This document shows, in pieces, positions 1 through 8,485 of a stretch of 35,436 nt of DNA; positions within the stretch are counted from its first letter, which is position 1; the number at the start of each line of letters is the position of its first letter. The stretch is from NCBI GenBank assembly GCA_009886945.1, contig QXYM01000003.1, forward strand, positions 1-35,436. Direction: 5' to 3'. Both the position numbers and the translations under genes were made by a program. The notes beneath the pieces are model-generated. The model was not told the DNA's origin, did not search any database, and worked only from the letters and a program-made list of their open reading frames with translations. The DNA is from Litorivicinus sp. Its GTDB lineage: Bacteria > Pseudomonadota > Gammaproteobacteria > Pseudomonadales > Litorivicinaceae.

Positions 1-624
1 AACCACAGATGCCAGTTGATCTTCTGTCATCCCAGGTTCGCAGGCCTGCATCGCGGCAATATGTCCCTGTGCAGAAATCCGACCAGCTTCTTTCATGATG
101 TCGATTTCTTGACGAGATTTGATCAATCGTGCCTGGCTCAAATGTCTCGACAAATCGGCACGGTGGGAGAGCAAATCACTCCGCCGTGATCGCAAACCTT
201 TAGCTTTGATGGCTTGATCGACAATCGCTGTCGATTTCTGACAACCAAAGGGATATTCGACCCAAGCGATCTCCGCCAACAACGTTTTTAACTCTGTATC
301 GAGGGCCTCCAGCGGATACCCCTGATCAATCCCCAATCGGTGTTTCACATGATCCGGACCCATGCGCCGTCCAGTCCAGACTTCTTGCTCTGGATGTTTT
401 GGCCTGACGAATAAACGATCTGGCTGTCCGGGCCCAATGACCAAAACCGCATCCGGCTCAGTAAATCCTGTGAGATACCAAAAATCGCTGGATTGCCGAA
501 ACGGGTACTCGGCATCACGGTTTCGAATGACTTCGGCAGCCGCTGCAACAATCGCGAGCGACTTCTCAGGCATCAGCGCTTTCAATCGCTGACGTCGCTC
601 CTGATAAACGTGTAGAGAAAACAT
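1..624 (-). CDS. pepP: Xaa-Pro aminopeptidase (aminopeptidase P), N-terminal part
   Basis: Partial gene: 208 codons are visible and the 3' part runs off the left edge. I translated it directly. The start MFSLHVYQERRQRL is followed by EYPFRQSSDFWYLTGFTEPD at about residues 40-60, the hallmark of the aminopeptidase P N-terminal domain. Near the edge, RLIKSRQEIDIMKEAG begins the pita-bread catalytic domain. The family cleaves the N-terminal residue from peptides with proline in second position, using two Mn ions in the cytoplasm; the metal ligands lie outside the window. The ATG at 624 is chosen because it matches the usual N-terminus and lies 12 nt after the upstream gene's stop, so the two are probably co-transcribed. 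No strong Shine-Dalgarno is seen. Confidence 0.93.
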   Translation of the reverse strand, partial: MFSLHVYQERRQRLKALMPEKSLAIVAAAAEVIRNRDAEYPFRQSSDFWYLTGFTEPDAVLVIGPGQPDRLFVRPKHPEQEVWTGRRMGPDHVKHRLGIDQGYPLEALDTELKTLLAEIAWVEYPFGCQKSTAIVDQAIKAKGLRSRRSDLLSHRADLSRHLSQARLIKSRQEIDIMKEAGRISAQGHIAAMQACEPGMTEDQLASVV

Positions 625-636
625 GGACTGACTCAC

Positions 637-1200
637 TTAATGGACAATCGGCTCATGAGGCGCATCGTTTTGGTCACCCCTCAAGTCGGTGGCAATTAAC
701 AAAGCGGCTAGCCGAACATGTTCACTGACGTCGGCGAAGGCTTTTTCAAGGGATTCATCATCACCATCGGCTTCAATTCGCGCAATTTCAGACAAATCTT
801 CGAGCGCTTGACGAACATCTTCTGAGAGCTTTTTGTCTTTGGATAACTCACCCGACAGTCCAAGTCCTGCCAAAAACGCTTCACACCAGGCACCAAGTGC
901 ATCAGCTCGTTCTTCGATGAGCTCATCGTCTTCCGGTAACAGCATTTCAAAATCCAAGCCTATCCCAGACCAACTCTCATGCAGATTGCTAAATAAAGTG
1001 TCTAATGAGTCCGCGACCTGAACCAGGCAACCCGGTTGTAAATCCGCGTACTCAGTGAGGCGGGCAACATACTCATCGGGCCGAACGTTGATATTTGCGG
1101 CCATCAGTCCTGCAAGTAATCCCTGGACTTCAGAGGCTCGAACATCGGAATTCTGGTCAACTAACCAGTCATCCATCGCACGGTATAATTCTTCGATCAT
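637..1200 (-). CDS. ygfB: UPF0149 (YgfB/YecA-like) family protein
   Basis: 187-residue acidic, cysteine-poor protein. The family signature is visible as LGAWCEAFLAGLGLSGE at about residues 104-120, preceded by an acidic stretch (LLPEDDELIEERAD), and the N-terminal half has GLLAGLMAANINVRPDEYV. The family is small, helical and of poorly defined biochemical role; in pseudomonads YgfB has been linked to transcriptional regulation of a beta-lactam-related pathway, but I cannot say this holds here. The start is well supported by an AGGAGG six bases before the ATG. It precedes pepP by 12 nt, the usual arrangement in gammaproteobacteria, and is divergent from the zap genes. Confidence 0.9.
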   Translation of the reverse strand: MIEELYRAMDDWLVDQNSDVRASEVQGLLAGLMAANINVRPDEYVARLTEYADLQPGCLVQVADSLDTLFSNLHESWSGIGLDFEMLLPEDDELIEERADALGAWCEAFLAGLGLSGELSKDKKLSEDVRQALEDLSEIARIEADGDDESLEKAFADVSEHVRLAALLIATDLRGDQNDAPHEPIVH

Positions 1201-1236
1201 CGGGCACCTCCTGAAGCGATAACTGTATCACGTCTG

Positions 1237-1265
1237 TTGTACCTGAGAGAGAGCGGACGTATGAT
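1237..1265 (+). promoter_or_regulatory. Sigma-70-type promoter for the zap - 6S RNA operon
   Basis: A -35 TTGTAC at 1237-1242 and a -10 TATGAT at 1260-1265 are separated by exactly 17 bp. Transcription would start near 1272, about 20 nt before the ZapB-like gene. Found by eye; the spacing and 5/6 match of the -10 make it a good candidate. Confidence 0.6.
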
Positions 1266-1290
1266 GCGCATGAGTTAAAGGGAAACCTAA

Positions 1291-1497
1291 ATGCGTAATG
1301 ATTTGCATGAGTTGGAACAGCAAGTTGAGAAACTGATCCAACTTTCCGAGCGCCTAGATCAAGAGAATCGCCACTTGCGGAAACAGCAGGTGGAGCTCAA
1401 GCGTGCCCGCGCGGTGCTGTTAAAGCAACGTGATGAAGCGCGCCATCATATCGATGCCGTTTTAGGTCGACTCAAGAATTATGAGGTGCTGTCATGA
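1291..1497 (+). CDS. ZapB-like coiled-coil protein (TIGR02449 type)
   Basis: 68-residue protein, nearly all charged or polar with heptad leucines (LEQQVEKLIQLSERLDQEN), consistent with one continuous coiled coil. Small proteins of this sort stand directly before zapA in many gammaproteobacteria and resemble ZapB, which bridges ZapA to the chromosome-organising machinery at the Z ring. The link to ZapB is by architecture and position, not close sequence identity. AGGGA lies about 8 nt before the ATG. Its TGA overlaps the zapA start (ATGA), implying translational coupling. Confidence 0.85.
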   Translation: MRNDLHELEQQVEKLIQLSERLDQENRHLRKQQVELKRARAVLLKQRDEARHHIDAVLGRLKNYEVLS

Positions 1498-1790
1498 CCG
1501 AAATCGCAACCGTTCGCGTACAGATTTTAGGACGTGAATTCCCCGTCGCCTGCCCAGCCGGTCAGGAGCACGAACTTGAGGCTGCTGCAGAGTTCGTCGA
1601 CAACCGAATGCGAGACATTCAAGAAAAAACAGGGAACAGTGCACTCGAGCGTTTAGCCGTCATGGCCGCCCTGAATATCGCCCACGAACACCTGACTGGC
1701 GAGACAAGCGGTGCTGATGAAGACTTGAAACGCCTCGCTGAACGAATCGGTACCACACTCGAACGGCTGTCTGAGTCGGAAGCAGGCTGA
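1494..1790 (+). CDS. zapA: Cell division protein ZapA
   Basis: 98 residues, the normal ZapA length. The N-terminal globular part contains VRVQILGREFPVACPAGQE (residues 7-25), the typical ZapA opening, followed by AAEFVDNRMRDIQEKTG and NIAHEHL and a C-terminal helix rich in charged residues. ZapA binds FtsZ filaments at midcell and cross-links them, recruiting ZapB. The start overlaps the upstream stop by 4 nt. The 6S RNA gene begins within about 15 nt of the stop, the same neighbourhood as in E. coli and pseudomonads. Confidence 0.95.
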   Translation: MTEIATVRVQILGREFPVACPAGQEHELEAAAEFVDNRMRDIQEKTGNSALERLAVMAALNIAHEHLTGETSGADEDLKRLAERIGTTLERLSESEAG

Positions 1791-1802
1791 TATACTCATT
1801 CC

Positions 1803-1971
1803 AACCTGGGTTGTTCGCCAGTCGGTGATGTCCCTGAGCCGATACTCTTTTTCCAGGGAAGCACAAAGCATGCGGTGCGCAGGTCCGTTCACGGAAAGCC
1901 TAATGTATGTTTGCGTTTCCCGCCTTGAACCGTTGGGTTCAAGGGCTAAACTGACAGCGGCAACCTGGGGC
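1803..1971 (+). ncRNA. ssrS: 6S RNA
   Basis: The stretch between zapA and 5-FCL carries the conserved 6S blocks: CCCTGAGCCGATACT at 1832-1846 and the hairpin CCTTGAACC/GGTTCAAGG (arms 1923-1931 and 1936-1944), followed by a CAGCGGC block. A closing stem pairs 1805-1813 with 1961-1969 (two G-U pairs). 6S RNA mimics an open promoter and sequesters sigma-70 RNA polymerase in stationary phase. A -10-like TATACT at 1791-1796 overlapping the end of zapA would give a start near 1803, agreeing with the closing stem; no good -35 is visible. The ends are estimates. The 5-FCL gene follows at once, as in E. coli ssrS-ygfA. Confidence 0.9.
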
Positions 1972-1975
1972 TTTT

Positions 1976-2530
1976 ATGTCTAAAGACGCGCTCAGATCCC
2001 AACTATTGACCCTGAGAGATGGGCTCAGTCCTGCACGCCGAGAGACTTTGAATCAGCGAATTTCAGAGTACTTAATCGACATCCTGCCACAGCAGCCCTT
2101 GCGGATCGGTTCCTATCTGGCGTTCGGCTCAGAGGTCGACCTAGACACCTTCCATCACCATGTTTTCAGTCATGCTCATGAATTGCTGATTCCACGGATC
2201 CTATCCAACACCACCATGGAAATGGTGGCTTATCAGCAAGAAACAGATCTCGTCATCGGACGATTCGGGATCCGAACATCCAAACAGAATAGGGTGACAG
2301 AATTGCGCGCACTTGATTGGTTAATCATGCCTTGCTGTGGCTTCGACCGACGAGGCTATCGACTCGGGATGGGCGGTGGTTTTTATGATCGCGCGCTCGA
2401 GCATTGCCCGCCAAAGGCGCCGATTCGGATTGGCGTGGCCTATGCCACGCAAGAGACACAATTTGAACCGGAAGACTGGGATCAGTCGTTCGACTGGATC
2501 ATTACCGAAGACGGGTTTATCCGCCGATAA
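1976..2530 (+). CDS. ygfA: 5-formyltetrahydrofolate cyclo-ligase
   Basis: 184 residues, typical of the family. It converts 5-formyl-THF to 5,10-methenyl-THF with ATP, returning the storage folate to the one-carbon pool. Signatures: the N-terminal basic start KDALRSQLLTLRDGLS, SYLAFGSEVDL near residue 44, and the C-terminal nucleotide/folate block PCCGFDRRGYRLGMGGGFYD (about 120-140). The ATG at 1976 follows the last base pairs of 6S RNA by a few bases, with GGGG as the only Shine-Dalgarno-like element, so it is probably translated from a processed 6S read-through transcript. Confidence 0.95.
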   Translation: MSKDALRSQLLTLRDGLSPARRETLNQRISEYLIDILPQQPLRIGSYLAFGSEVDLDTFHHHVFSHAHELLIPRILSNTTMEMVAYQQETDLVIGRFGIRTSKQNRVTELRALDWLIMPCCGFDRRGYRLGMGGGFYDRALEHCPPKAPIRIGVAYATQETQFEPEDWDQSFDWIITEDGFIRR

Positions 2531-2609
2531 TTGCGCTGTGCGCAACCGTGACTGCCAAAATCAGGCCGCCAATCATCATGAGCATTTTCAGTGGATCGCG
2601 ACGATTCAT
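2517..2609 (-). CDS. Candidate 30-residue single-span membrane peptide
   Basis: A short reading frame too small for ordinary gene calling. The peptide begins MNRRDPLKMLMMIGG and continues LILAVTVAHSAIIGG: a basic N-terminus, then about 20 hydrophobic residues, the pattern of a one-pass inner-membrane peptide with the N-terminus inside. AGGATGC precedes the ATG with a usable Shine-Dalgarno spacing, and a consensus TTGACA promoter lies just upstream. The 3' end overlaps the end of the 5-FCL gene by 14 nt on the other strand. I do not recognise a family. It could instead be chance coding inside a small RNA. Confidence 0.45.
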   Translation of the reverse strand: MNRRDPLKMLMMIGGLILAVTVAHSAIIGG

Positions 2610-2637
2610 GCATCCTGCACCTGTCCAAATTTCGTGC

Positions 2638-2665
2638 AGAATACGACAAAAAATAAAAATGTCAA
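2638..2665 (-). promoter_or_regulatory. Promoter of the small membrane ORF
   Basis: On the minus strand a perfect -35 TTGACA (2665-2660) is followed after a 16-bp, T-rich spacer by TATTCT (2643-2638, 4/6 to TATAAT). Transcription would start near 2631, about 21 nt before the small ORF. The spacer and flanks are strongly A+T rich compared with the surroundings. Confidence 0.5.
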
Positions 2666-2697
2666 CTTTTATAGTGAGTTAAAGTGACTTATGAGAA

Positions 2698-4212
2698 TCA
2701 ACTTTTCATAAAGAGGCTAACTGCCGGATTTTCAGTTTCATCGAAGTAGGTATAACCGATGTCATCAAAATAACTCGACAACTCATCACGCTCAGACAGA
2801 TCGGCTTGCATCGAAACCAAGACCCGACCATAGGCTGCACCATGGTTTCTGTAATGAAATGCGGAGATATTCCAGCGCGATCCGATCTTGTTTAAAAACT
2901 TCAACAACGCGCCCGGCCTCTCAGGAAATTCAAAACGAAACACCAGCTCAGAACCTGCCGCAGCACTCCGCCCGCCAACCATGTGACGAATGTGAAGTTT
3001 TGCCAGCTCGTTGTCAGTCATATCAACCACAGGAAGATGGGCTGCATTCAACTGAGTGACGAGCTGTGTCCGGTCATCCGTGCTTGGATCCGTCGTCACA
3101 CCCACAAAAATATGTGCTTGCTCTTGATCCGCAAACCGGTAGTTAAATTCCGTGATGTTGCGACTTCCAATTTGCTCACAAAATGCTTTGAAGGCTCCAG
3201 GCCGCTCTGGAATCGTCACCGCGAGAATTGCTTCACGCTTTTCACCGACTTCTGCCCGTTCAGCAACATGCCGAATCCGGTCGAAATTGACATTTGCCCC
3301 CGAGAGCACCGCAACGAGAGCTTCGCCCGGTCCTTCACGCTCAGCGTATTTTTTGAGACCAGCAACCGACAAGGCACCAGCGGGCTCATTGACACTCCGC
3401 ACATCGTCAAAGACATCCTTCACCGCCGCACAGATTTCATCAGTGGTAACAGTGATCACCTCATCACAGGTCTCTCTCAGAACGTTAAAGGTGTTCTCTC
3501 CGATCTGCTTGACCGCGACACCATCAGCAAATAAACCGACTTGCGGCAAGACCACACGCTCTTGGGCCTCCATCGCTGCAGCCAAACAGGCAGCATCCTC
3601 TGGCTCGACTGCAATCACTTTGATCTCTGGTCGCACATATTTAATGTAAGCCGCCATCCCCGCAGCCAGACCGCCACCGCCGACGGGGATGAATACCGCA
3701 TCGACTGGGCGCGTCACCTGCCGTAGGAGCTCCATGGCAACTGTGCCCTGCCCGGCAATGACCTCAATGTCATCGAAGGGGTGCAAGTAGGTGTAGCCGA
3801 ACTCGTCAACCAACTCCTGACTTTTCGCAAAGGCTTCATCAAAACTGTCGCCATGAAGAATGACTTGCGCACCTCGCGCCCTGACTGACCGCACCTTGAT
3901 CTCAGGTGTGGTGGTCGGCATCACAATCACTGCTGGGATTTTTAATTTCTGCGCACCAAGAGCGACCCCTTGTGCATGATTCCCCGCTGACGCCGCAATC
4001 ACACCCTTCGCTAGCACGTCTTTTGGAATCCCAACCATTTTGTTGTAAGCACCCCGACACTTAAAGGAGTACACCGGCTGGAGATCTTCGCGTTTCAGAA
4101 GCACGGGGCGGCCCAAGCGCTTTGAGAGAAAAGGCGCTTGATGAACTGGAGTTTCGATCGCAACGTCATAGACGCGCGCCGACAAAATCTTTTTAATCAG
4201 GGTGTCAAACAT
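2698..4212 (-). CDS. ilvA: Threonine ammonia-lyase, biosynthetic
   Basis: 504 residues from the ATG at 4212, close to the E. coli length of 514. A longer open frame reaches 4353 but the extra 47 residues lack family similarity and cover the divergent promoter region. PLP-dependent deamination of threonine to 2-oxobutanoate, first step of isoleucine synthesis. SFKCRGA carries the Schiff-base lysine (K51); the phosphate loop is [10 protein letters not shown]. The C-terminal third has two ACT-like regulatory modules, with the repeated motif [14 protein letters not shown] / [14 protein letters not shown], as expected of the isoleucine-inhibited form. No leader-peptide attenuator is visible. Divergent from rpiA with an 81-bp gap. 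Confidence 0.96.
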   Translation of the reverse strand: MFDTLIKKILSARVYDVAIETPVHQAPFLSKRLGRPVLLKREDLQPVYSFKCRGAYNKMVGIPKDVLAKGVIAASAGNHAQGVALGAQKLKIPAVIVMPTTTPEIKVRSVRARGAQVILHGDSFDEAFAKSQELVDEFGYTYLHPFDDIEVIAGQGTVAMELLRQVTRPVDAVFIPVGGGGLAAGMAAYIKYVRPEIKVIAVEPEDAACLAAAMEAQERVVLPQVGLFADGVAVKQIGENTFNVLRETCDEVITVTTDEICAAVKDVFDDVRSVNEPAGALSVAGLKKYAEREGPGEALVAVLSGANVNFDRIRHVAERAEVGEKREAILAVTIPERPGAFKAFCEQIGSRNITEFNYRFADQEQAHIFVGVTTDPSTDDRTQLVTQLNAAHLPVVDMTDNELAKLHIRHMVGGRSAAAGSELVFRFEFPERPGALLKFLNKIGSRWNISAFHYRNHGAAYGRVLVSMQADLSERDELSSYFDDIGYTYFDETENPAVSLFMKS

Positions 4213-4236
4213 GAGAAATCCAAACAGAAGCCCTTT

Positions 4237-4269
4237 ATCATAGCGTCTGCGCTTTCTAACAGCTATGAT
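4237..4269. repeat. Inverted repeat between ilvA and rpiA
   Basis: ATCATAGC (4237-4244) and GCTATGAT (4262-4269) form a perfect 8-bp inverted repeat with a 17-bp centre, in the middle of the divergent intergenic region. Each arm contains TATGAT facing its own gene at a distance fitting a -10 element (start about 18 nt before each ATG). The matching -35 positions are poor (TAGCGT and TAGCTG). It may be a pair of mirrored promoters, an operator, or both. Confidence 0.45.
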
Positions 4270-4293
4270 TTTGCCCCCCTTATGGAGATCACG

Positions 4294-4971
4294 ATGAGCC
4301 AGGATGCGAAAAAACGCCAGGTGGCCGAGGCCGCTTTTGAAAAAGTCCGACACCTTCTCGATTCAGAAACCCCCATTGGAATCGGAACAGGGTCAACAGC
4401 CAATTGTTTCATTGACGTGTTGGCCGAGAGTGGCATCCAAATCCTCGGTGCGGTTGCCTCATCCAAGGCCACAGAAGATCGCCTGACTCAATACGGCATT
4501 GAACTTCTGGATTTAAATGCAACCGGATCACTGCCCGTCTATGTTGACGGCGCAGATGAAGCCGATCCGCGACTGAACCTGATCAAAGGCGGTGGCGCAG
4601 CCTTGACGCGAGAAAAAATCATTGCCGAAGCATCGGCACAATTTATTTGTATTGCTGATGACTCCAAACGCGTTGAGGTACTGGGAGAATTTCCATTACC
4701 CATCGAGGTGATTCCAATGGCGCGAAGCTTAGTCGGGCGCGCAGTGGTTGAACTCGGCGGTAATCCTGAGTATCGCCAAGGGGTTGTCACAGATAACGGA
4801 AACATCATCCTAGACGTTTATGACATGTCCATTACCGACCCAAAAGGATTAGAATTGGCGATCAATCAAATCCCAGGTGTTGTGACCTGTGGCCTGTTCG
4901 CGAGACGCCCAGCTGATATTTTATTACTGGCATCAGAAACTGACATTCTTGAATTTTCACGAGACGCTTAA
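4294..4971 (+). CDS. rpiA: Ribose-5-phosphate isomerase A
   Basis: 225 residues from the ATG at 4294 (E. coli 219). This start has GGAG six bases upstream; the frame is open back to 4138 but that part overlaps ilvA. It interconverts ribose-5-phosphate and ribulose-5-phosphate in the pentose phosphate pathway. Signatures: GIGTGSTA (29-36), VDGADEADP (84-92) with the catalytic-site aspartates, [11 protein letters not shown] (98-108), [11 protein letters not shown] and the [11 protein letters not shown] block. serA starts on the base after the rpiA TAA, so the two are surely one transcript. Confidence 0.97.
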   Translation: MSQDAKKRQVAEAAFEKVRHLLDSETPIGIGTGSTANCFIDVLAESGIQILGAVASSKATEDRLTQYGIELLDLNATGSLPVYVDGADEADPRLNLIKGGGAALTREKIIAEASAQFICIADDSKRVEVLGEFPLPIEVIPMARSLVGRAVVELGGNPEYRQGVVTDNGNIILDVYDMSITDPKGLELAINQIPGVVTCGLFARRPADILLLASETDILEFSRDA

Positions 4972-6198
4972 ATGACTACATCGTTCGACAAATCGAAATT
5001 AAAAATCCTTCTTCTCGAAGGGATCCATCCATCAGCCGAGCGCATCTTCCGCGATGCTGGCTATCAGAACATCGAGACAGTCAAAACAGCACTCACCGGT
5101 GAAGAGCTGAAAAGTCGGCTGGAAGGCGTCCATTTTTTCGGTATTCGGTCAAGAACCACCCTGACTCGAGACATCTTTGAAGCTGCTGACAAACTGGTTG
5201 CAGTCGGTTGTTACTGCATTGGGACCAACCAAGTGGATCTGACTGCTGCCACAGAGCATGGCGTTGTCGTCTTCAATGCACCCTACTCCAATACGCGATC
5301 TGTGGCCGAGCTAGTGCTCGCTGAAGCCATCCTACTGCTCCGCGGGATCCCTGAAAAAAATGCCAAAGCACATCGTGGTGGTTGGGCCAAAACCGCCAAT
5401 GATTCCTTTGAGATTCGAGGGAAAACGTTGGGTATCGTGGGCTATGGTTCAATCGGCTCACAACTCTCTGTTCTGGCTGAAGGGCTTGGGATGCGCGTCA
5501 TTTTTTATGATGTTGTATCGAAACTACCGTTGGGTAACGCTTCACAAATCCCGTCTCTGGAGGCCTTGCTAGGACAGGCGGATATCGTCACTCTGCACGT
5601 TCCAGATCTTCCCTCAACGCGCAATTTGATTGACCAAGAACGCATCAGTCAAATGAAACCAAAGAGCATCTTGATCAATGCATCTCGCGGAACCGTCGTG
5701 GATATCGATGCACTGACCAAAGCACTGGCTGATAGCCATCTTCTAGGAACTGCCATCGATGTGTTCCCTGTTGAACCAAAATCCAACAACGACGAGTTTC
5801 TGTCACCGCTGCGTGGATTCGACAACGCGATTTTAACGCCACATATTGGTGGTTCAACGCAAGAAGCTCAGGAAAATATCGGTGTGGAAGTTGCAGAAAA
5901 ACTGGTGCGATATTCGGATAACGGATCCACGCTCACCAGCGTGAATTTCCCAGAGGTCGCCTTACCACCGCACCCCAATCATCATCGCGTATTGCATGTC
6001 CATGAAAATCGACCGGGCGTTCTCTCAGCAATTAATACCGTATTTGCCGAAAACCAAATCAATATTGGATCCCAGTTCCTGCAGACCTCGGACAAAATTG
6101 GTTATGTGGTGATTGATGTGGACAGAGATTACTCAGACGTCGCTCTTGAAAAGCTGTCTGAAATCGAAGGCACGATTCGCTGCCGCGTCTTGTTCTAA
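4972..6198 (+). CDS. serA: D-3-phosphoglycerate dehydrogenase
   Basis: 408 residues (E. coli 410). It oxidises 3-phosphoglycerate to 3-phosphohydroxypyruvate with NAD, the committed step of serine synthesis. The Rossmann motif is GIVGYGSIGSQLS (about 153-165); the catalytic set is visible as NASRGT (Arg), VFPVEP (Glu) and TPHIGGST (His). The last 70 residues form an ACT domain (VHENRPGVLSAINTVFAE), the serine feedback site. The rpiA stop TAA and this ATG abut without a spacer, so translation probably relies on termination-reinitiation. It supplies serine for one-carbon units. Confidence 0.97.
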   Translation: MTTSFDKSKLKILLLEGIHPSAERIFRDAGYQNIETVKTALTGEELKSRLEGVHFFGIRSRTTLTRDIFEAADKLVAVGCYCIGTNQVDLTAATEHGVVVFNAPYSNTRSVAELVLAEAILLLRGIPEKNAKAHRGGWAKTANDSFEIRGKTLGIVGYGSIGSQLSVLAEGLGMRVIFYDVVSKLPLGNASQIPSLEALLGQADIVTLHVPDLPSTRNLIDQERISQMKPKSILINASRGTVVDIDALTKALADSHLLGTAIDVFPVEPKSNNDEFLSPLRGFDNAILTPHIGGSTQEAQENIGVEVAEKLVRYSDNGSTLTSVNFPEVALPPHPNHHRVLHVHENRPGVLSAINTVFAENQINIGSQFLQTSDKIGYVVIDVDRDYSDVALEKLSEIEGTIRCRVLF

Positions 6199-6212
6199 CC
6201 CACGAGAGCATG

Positions 6213-6242
6213 TCGGGGGAGCGCGTGACCGCTCGCCCCCGA
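6213..6242. terminator. GC-rich hairpin between convergent serA and fba
   Basis: TCGGGGGAGC (6213-6222) and GCTCGCCCCCGA (6231-6242) form a strong stem with a small bulge, in the 51-bp gap between convergent stops. There is no T-tract on either side, so it is not a textbook intrinsic terminator; it may act as a bidirectional, Rho-assisted or mRNA 3'-end hairpin. Confidence 0.45.
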
Positions 6243-6249
6243 TACGTCC

Positions 6250-7314
6250 TCAGGAAATCCGAGGATCAAGCTCACCAGATGCATACCGCAATGCCATCGC
6301 CTCAAGCCCAATCACTTTGATTTTTGATGCCTGACCGGCGCAGCCAAACGCTTCATAACGGGCTTTCACGATCTCGCTCATCGCCTGCGTTGCTTCTTTC
6401 AAATATTTCCGTGGATCAAACTCCGCCGGATGTTTCGCTAAGTACCGTCGAATGGCGCCCGTCGACGCCAACCGTAAATCGGTATCAATATTGACTTTGC
6501 GAACCCCATATTTGATTCCTTCCTGAATCTCTTCAACAGGAACGCCATAGGTTTCTGGAATCTCACCTCCACATTCGTTGATCACAGCCAACCAATCCTG
6601 TGGGACAGAACTCGAACCATGCATCACCAAGTGGGTATCCGGAATCCGCTGATGAATCGCCTTAATGCGATCGATCGCGAGAATATCGCCTGTCGGTGGG
6701 CGGGTAAATTTATAAGCTCCGTGCGATGTGCCAATCGCAATCGCCAGCGCGTCAACCCCAGTGGCTTTCACAAAGTCAGCCGCCTCATCTGGATCGGTCA
6801 GCATCTGATCATGCGACAGCGTCCCTTCTGCGCCAACGCCATCCTCTTCGCCGGCCTGTCCGGTTTCAAGAGACCCCAGACACCCGAGCTCACCTTCGAC
6901 AGAGACACCGCATGCATGAGCCATCCGCGTTGTCAAAGCGGTCACATCAACATTGTACTCATAGCTTGCTGGAGTCTTTTGATCAGCCAGCAATGAGCCA
7001 TCCATCATCACCGATGAGAAACCAAGTTGAATCGATTGCTGACACACATCCGGCGATGCCCCGTGATCTTGGTGCATACACACCGGGATCTGCGGAAATT
7101 CCTCGATCGCCGCTTCAATCAAATGACTTAAAAAGCGACTCCCTGCATACTTTCGAGCGCCGGCTGATGCCTGCGCAATCACTGGAGCATCCACTGCGTC
7201 AGCAGCTTCCATAATTGCTCGCATCTGCTCGAGATTATTCACATTAAAGGCTGGAACCCCATATCCCTGCTCCGCAGCATGGTCCAACATCTGGCGCAAA
7301 CTGATTAAAGCCAT
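6250..7314 (-). CDS. fba: Fructose-bisphosphate aldolase, class II (Calvin-cycle subtype)
   Basis: 354 residues. A zinc-dependent aldolase that cleaves or forms fructose-1,6-bisphosphate (and, in this subtype, often sedoheptulose bisphosphate). The N-terminus [15 protein letters not shown], the metal site [17 protein letters not shown] and MHGSSSVP are visible. The sequence fits the type-B (CbbA-like) branch, marked by RKYAGSRFL and the C-terminal [12 protein letters not shown]. That subtype is also common in non-autotrophic proteobacteria, and no RuBisCO is in the window. GGGAG precedes the ATG by about 5 nt; pgk ends 8 nt upstream. Confidence 0.95.
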   Translation of the reverse strand: MALISLRQMLDHAAEQGYGVPAFNVNNLEQMRAIMEAADAVDAPVIAQASAGARKYAGSRFLSHLIEAAIEEFPQIPVCMHQDHGASPDVCQQSIQLGFSSVMMDGSLLADQKTPASYEYNVDVTALTTRMAHACGVSVEGELGCLGSLETGQAGEEDGVGAEGTLSHDQMLTDPDEAADFVKATGVDALAIAIGTSHGAYKFTRPPTGDILAIDRIKAIHQRIPDTHLVMHGSSSVPQDWLAVINECGGEIPETYGVPVEEIQEGIKYGVRKVNIDTDLRLASTGAIRRYLAKHPAEFDPRKYLKEATQAMSEIVKARYEAFGCAGQASKIKVIGLEAMALRYASGELDPRIS

Positions 7315-7322
7315 AAAACTCC

Positions 7323-8480
7323 CTAAGACTCGTTTCTGGATTTCAACATGTGAACCGCTGGTAACTCCTTTCCTTCAACAAACTCAAGGAACGCACCACC
7401 ACCTGTCGAGATGTAACTGATTTGGTCAGCGATACCAAACTGATCAATGGCCGCTAAGGTATCGCCACCTCCGGCTAAACTGAAGCCATCACTGGCTGCG
7501 ATCGCCATCGACAACGCTCGCGTTCCACCCTCAAATTGTGGGAATTCAAACACACCGACCGGACCGTTCCAAAGAATGGTTTTTGCCGACGCCATGAGCT
7601 CCTGGTACGACGCCTGAGTCTCTGGGCCAACATCTAAAATCATGTCATGATCAGCCACATCCTGCACCCGCTTCACGGTTGCCTCTGCGTCGATCGAAAA
7701 TTCCGTTGCTACCACCACATCAACAGGGAGAGGAATGTCGACCTTCGACATCAAAGTCTTTGCCGTTTCGATCAAATCCACTTCCATCAGCGATTGACCA
7801 ACTGGATAACCCGCTGCAGCCAGGAAAGTATTCGCGATCCCGCCACCAACCACAATCTGGTCAACCTGATTGGCGAGTTCCGTTAAGACGTCAAGCTTTG
7901 TTGACACTTTCGAGCCGCCCACGATCGCAACCGCGGGGCGTTCAGGATTCGCAAGCGCCTTTCCCAGGGCGTCAAGCTCAGCCGCCATCAGTGGTCCGGC
8001 TGCAACCTCAGGTGCAAAGCGCCCCACTCCATGGGTTGAAGCCTGCGCACGGTGAGCTGTGCCAAAAGCGTCCATCAGATACACATCGCATAAGGCTGCC
8101 ATTTTTTTCGACAAGGCTTCGTCGTCTTTCTTTTCACCCTTGAGATACCGAACGTTTTCCAACAACACCAAATCTGCAGACTGTTCAAATCCGTCAATCC
8201 AGTCGGTCACTAATGGAACATCGCGCCCAAGCTTCGCTGACAGTGTTGCCGCGACCGGGGCTAAACTGAATTCCGGCTCGCACACACCTTCTTCAGGGCG
8301 CCCTAAATGGCTCATTACAGCCACTTGAGCGCCTTGCTCGAGAAGAGCTTGAAGGGTCGGTATTGCAGCATCAATTCGTGCCGTTGAAGTCACTTGGCCA
8401 TCTTTAATGGGGACATTCAAGTCCTGACGAACCAGTACGCGCTTTCCTTGCACATTTAAATCAGACATCGTTTTGATCAT
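7323..8480 (-). CDS. pgk: Phosphoglycerate kinase
   Basis: 385 residues from the ATG at 8480 (E. coli 387). It transfers phosphate from 1,3-bisphosphoglycerate to ADP in glycolysis. Signatures: [15 protein letters not shown] near the N-terminus, [33 protein letters not shown] and the C-terminal nucleotide loop [14 protein letters not shown]. The ATG at 8480 has GGGAG eight bases upstream and gives the usual MIKTMSDL-type start; a GTG at 8489 overlapping the gap stop (GTGA) is an in-frame alternative adding three residues. Confidence 0.96.
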   Translation of the reverse strand: MIKTMSDLNVQGKRVLVRQDLNVPIKDGQVTSTARIDAAIPTLQALLEQGAQVAVMSHLGRPEEGVCEPEFSLAPVAATLSAKLGRDVPLVTDWIDGFEQSADLVLLENVRYLKGEKKDDEALSKKMAALCDVYLMDAFGTAHRAQASTHGVGRFAPEVAAGPLMAAELDALGKALANPERPAVAIVGGSKVSTKLDVLTELANQVDQIVVGGGIANTFLAAAGYPVGQSLMEVDLIETAKTLMSKVDIPLPVDVVVATEFSIDAEATVKRVQDVADHDMILDVGPETQASYQELMASAKTILWNGPVGVFEFPQFEGGTRALSMAIAASDGFSLAGGGDTLAAIDQFGIADQISYISTGGGAFLEFVEGKELPAVHMLKSRNES

Positions 8481-8485
8481 TTGAT

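Noticed and set aside
2673-2689. Partial palindrome AGTGAGTTAAAGTGACT upstream of the small-ORF promoter
   Set aside because: Only 12 of 17 positions are symmetric in an A+T-rich region; likely chance.
2983-3534. 183-codon plus-strand frame opposite ilvA
   Set aside because: It lies wholly antisense to a clear ilvA coding sequence and has no recognisable domain; similar shadows occur opposite fba, pgk, tkt and ftsY.
2698-4353. Longer ilvA frame starting at 4353
   Set aside because: The extra 47 residues are not family-like and cover the ilvA/rpiA promoter region and the start of rpiA; ATG 4212 gives the normal length.
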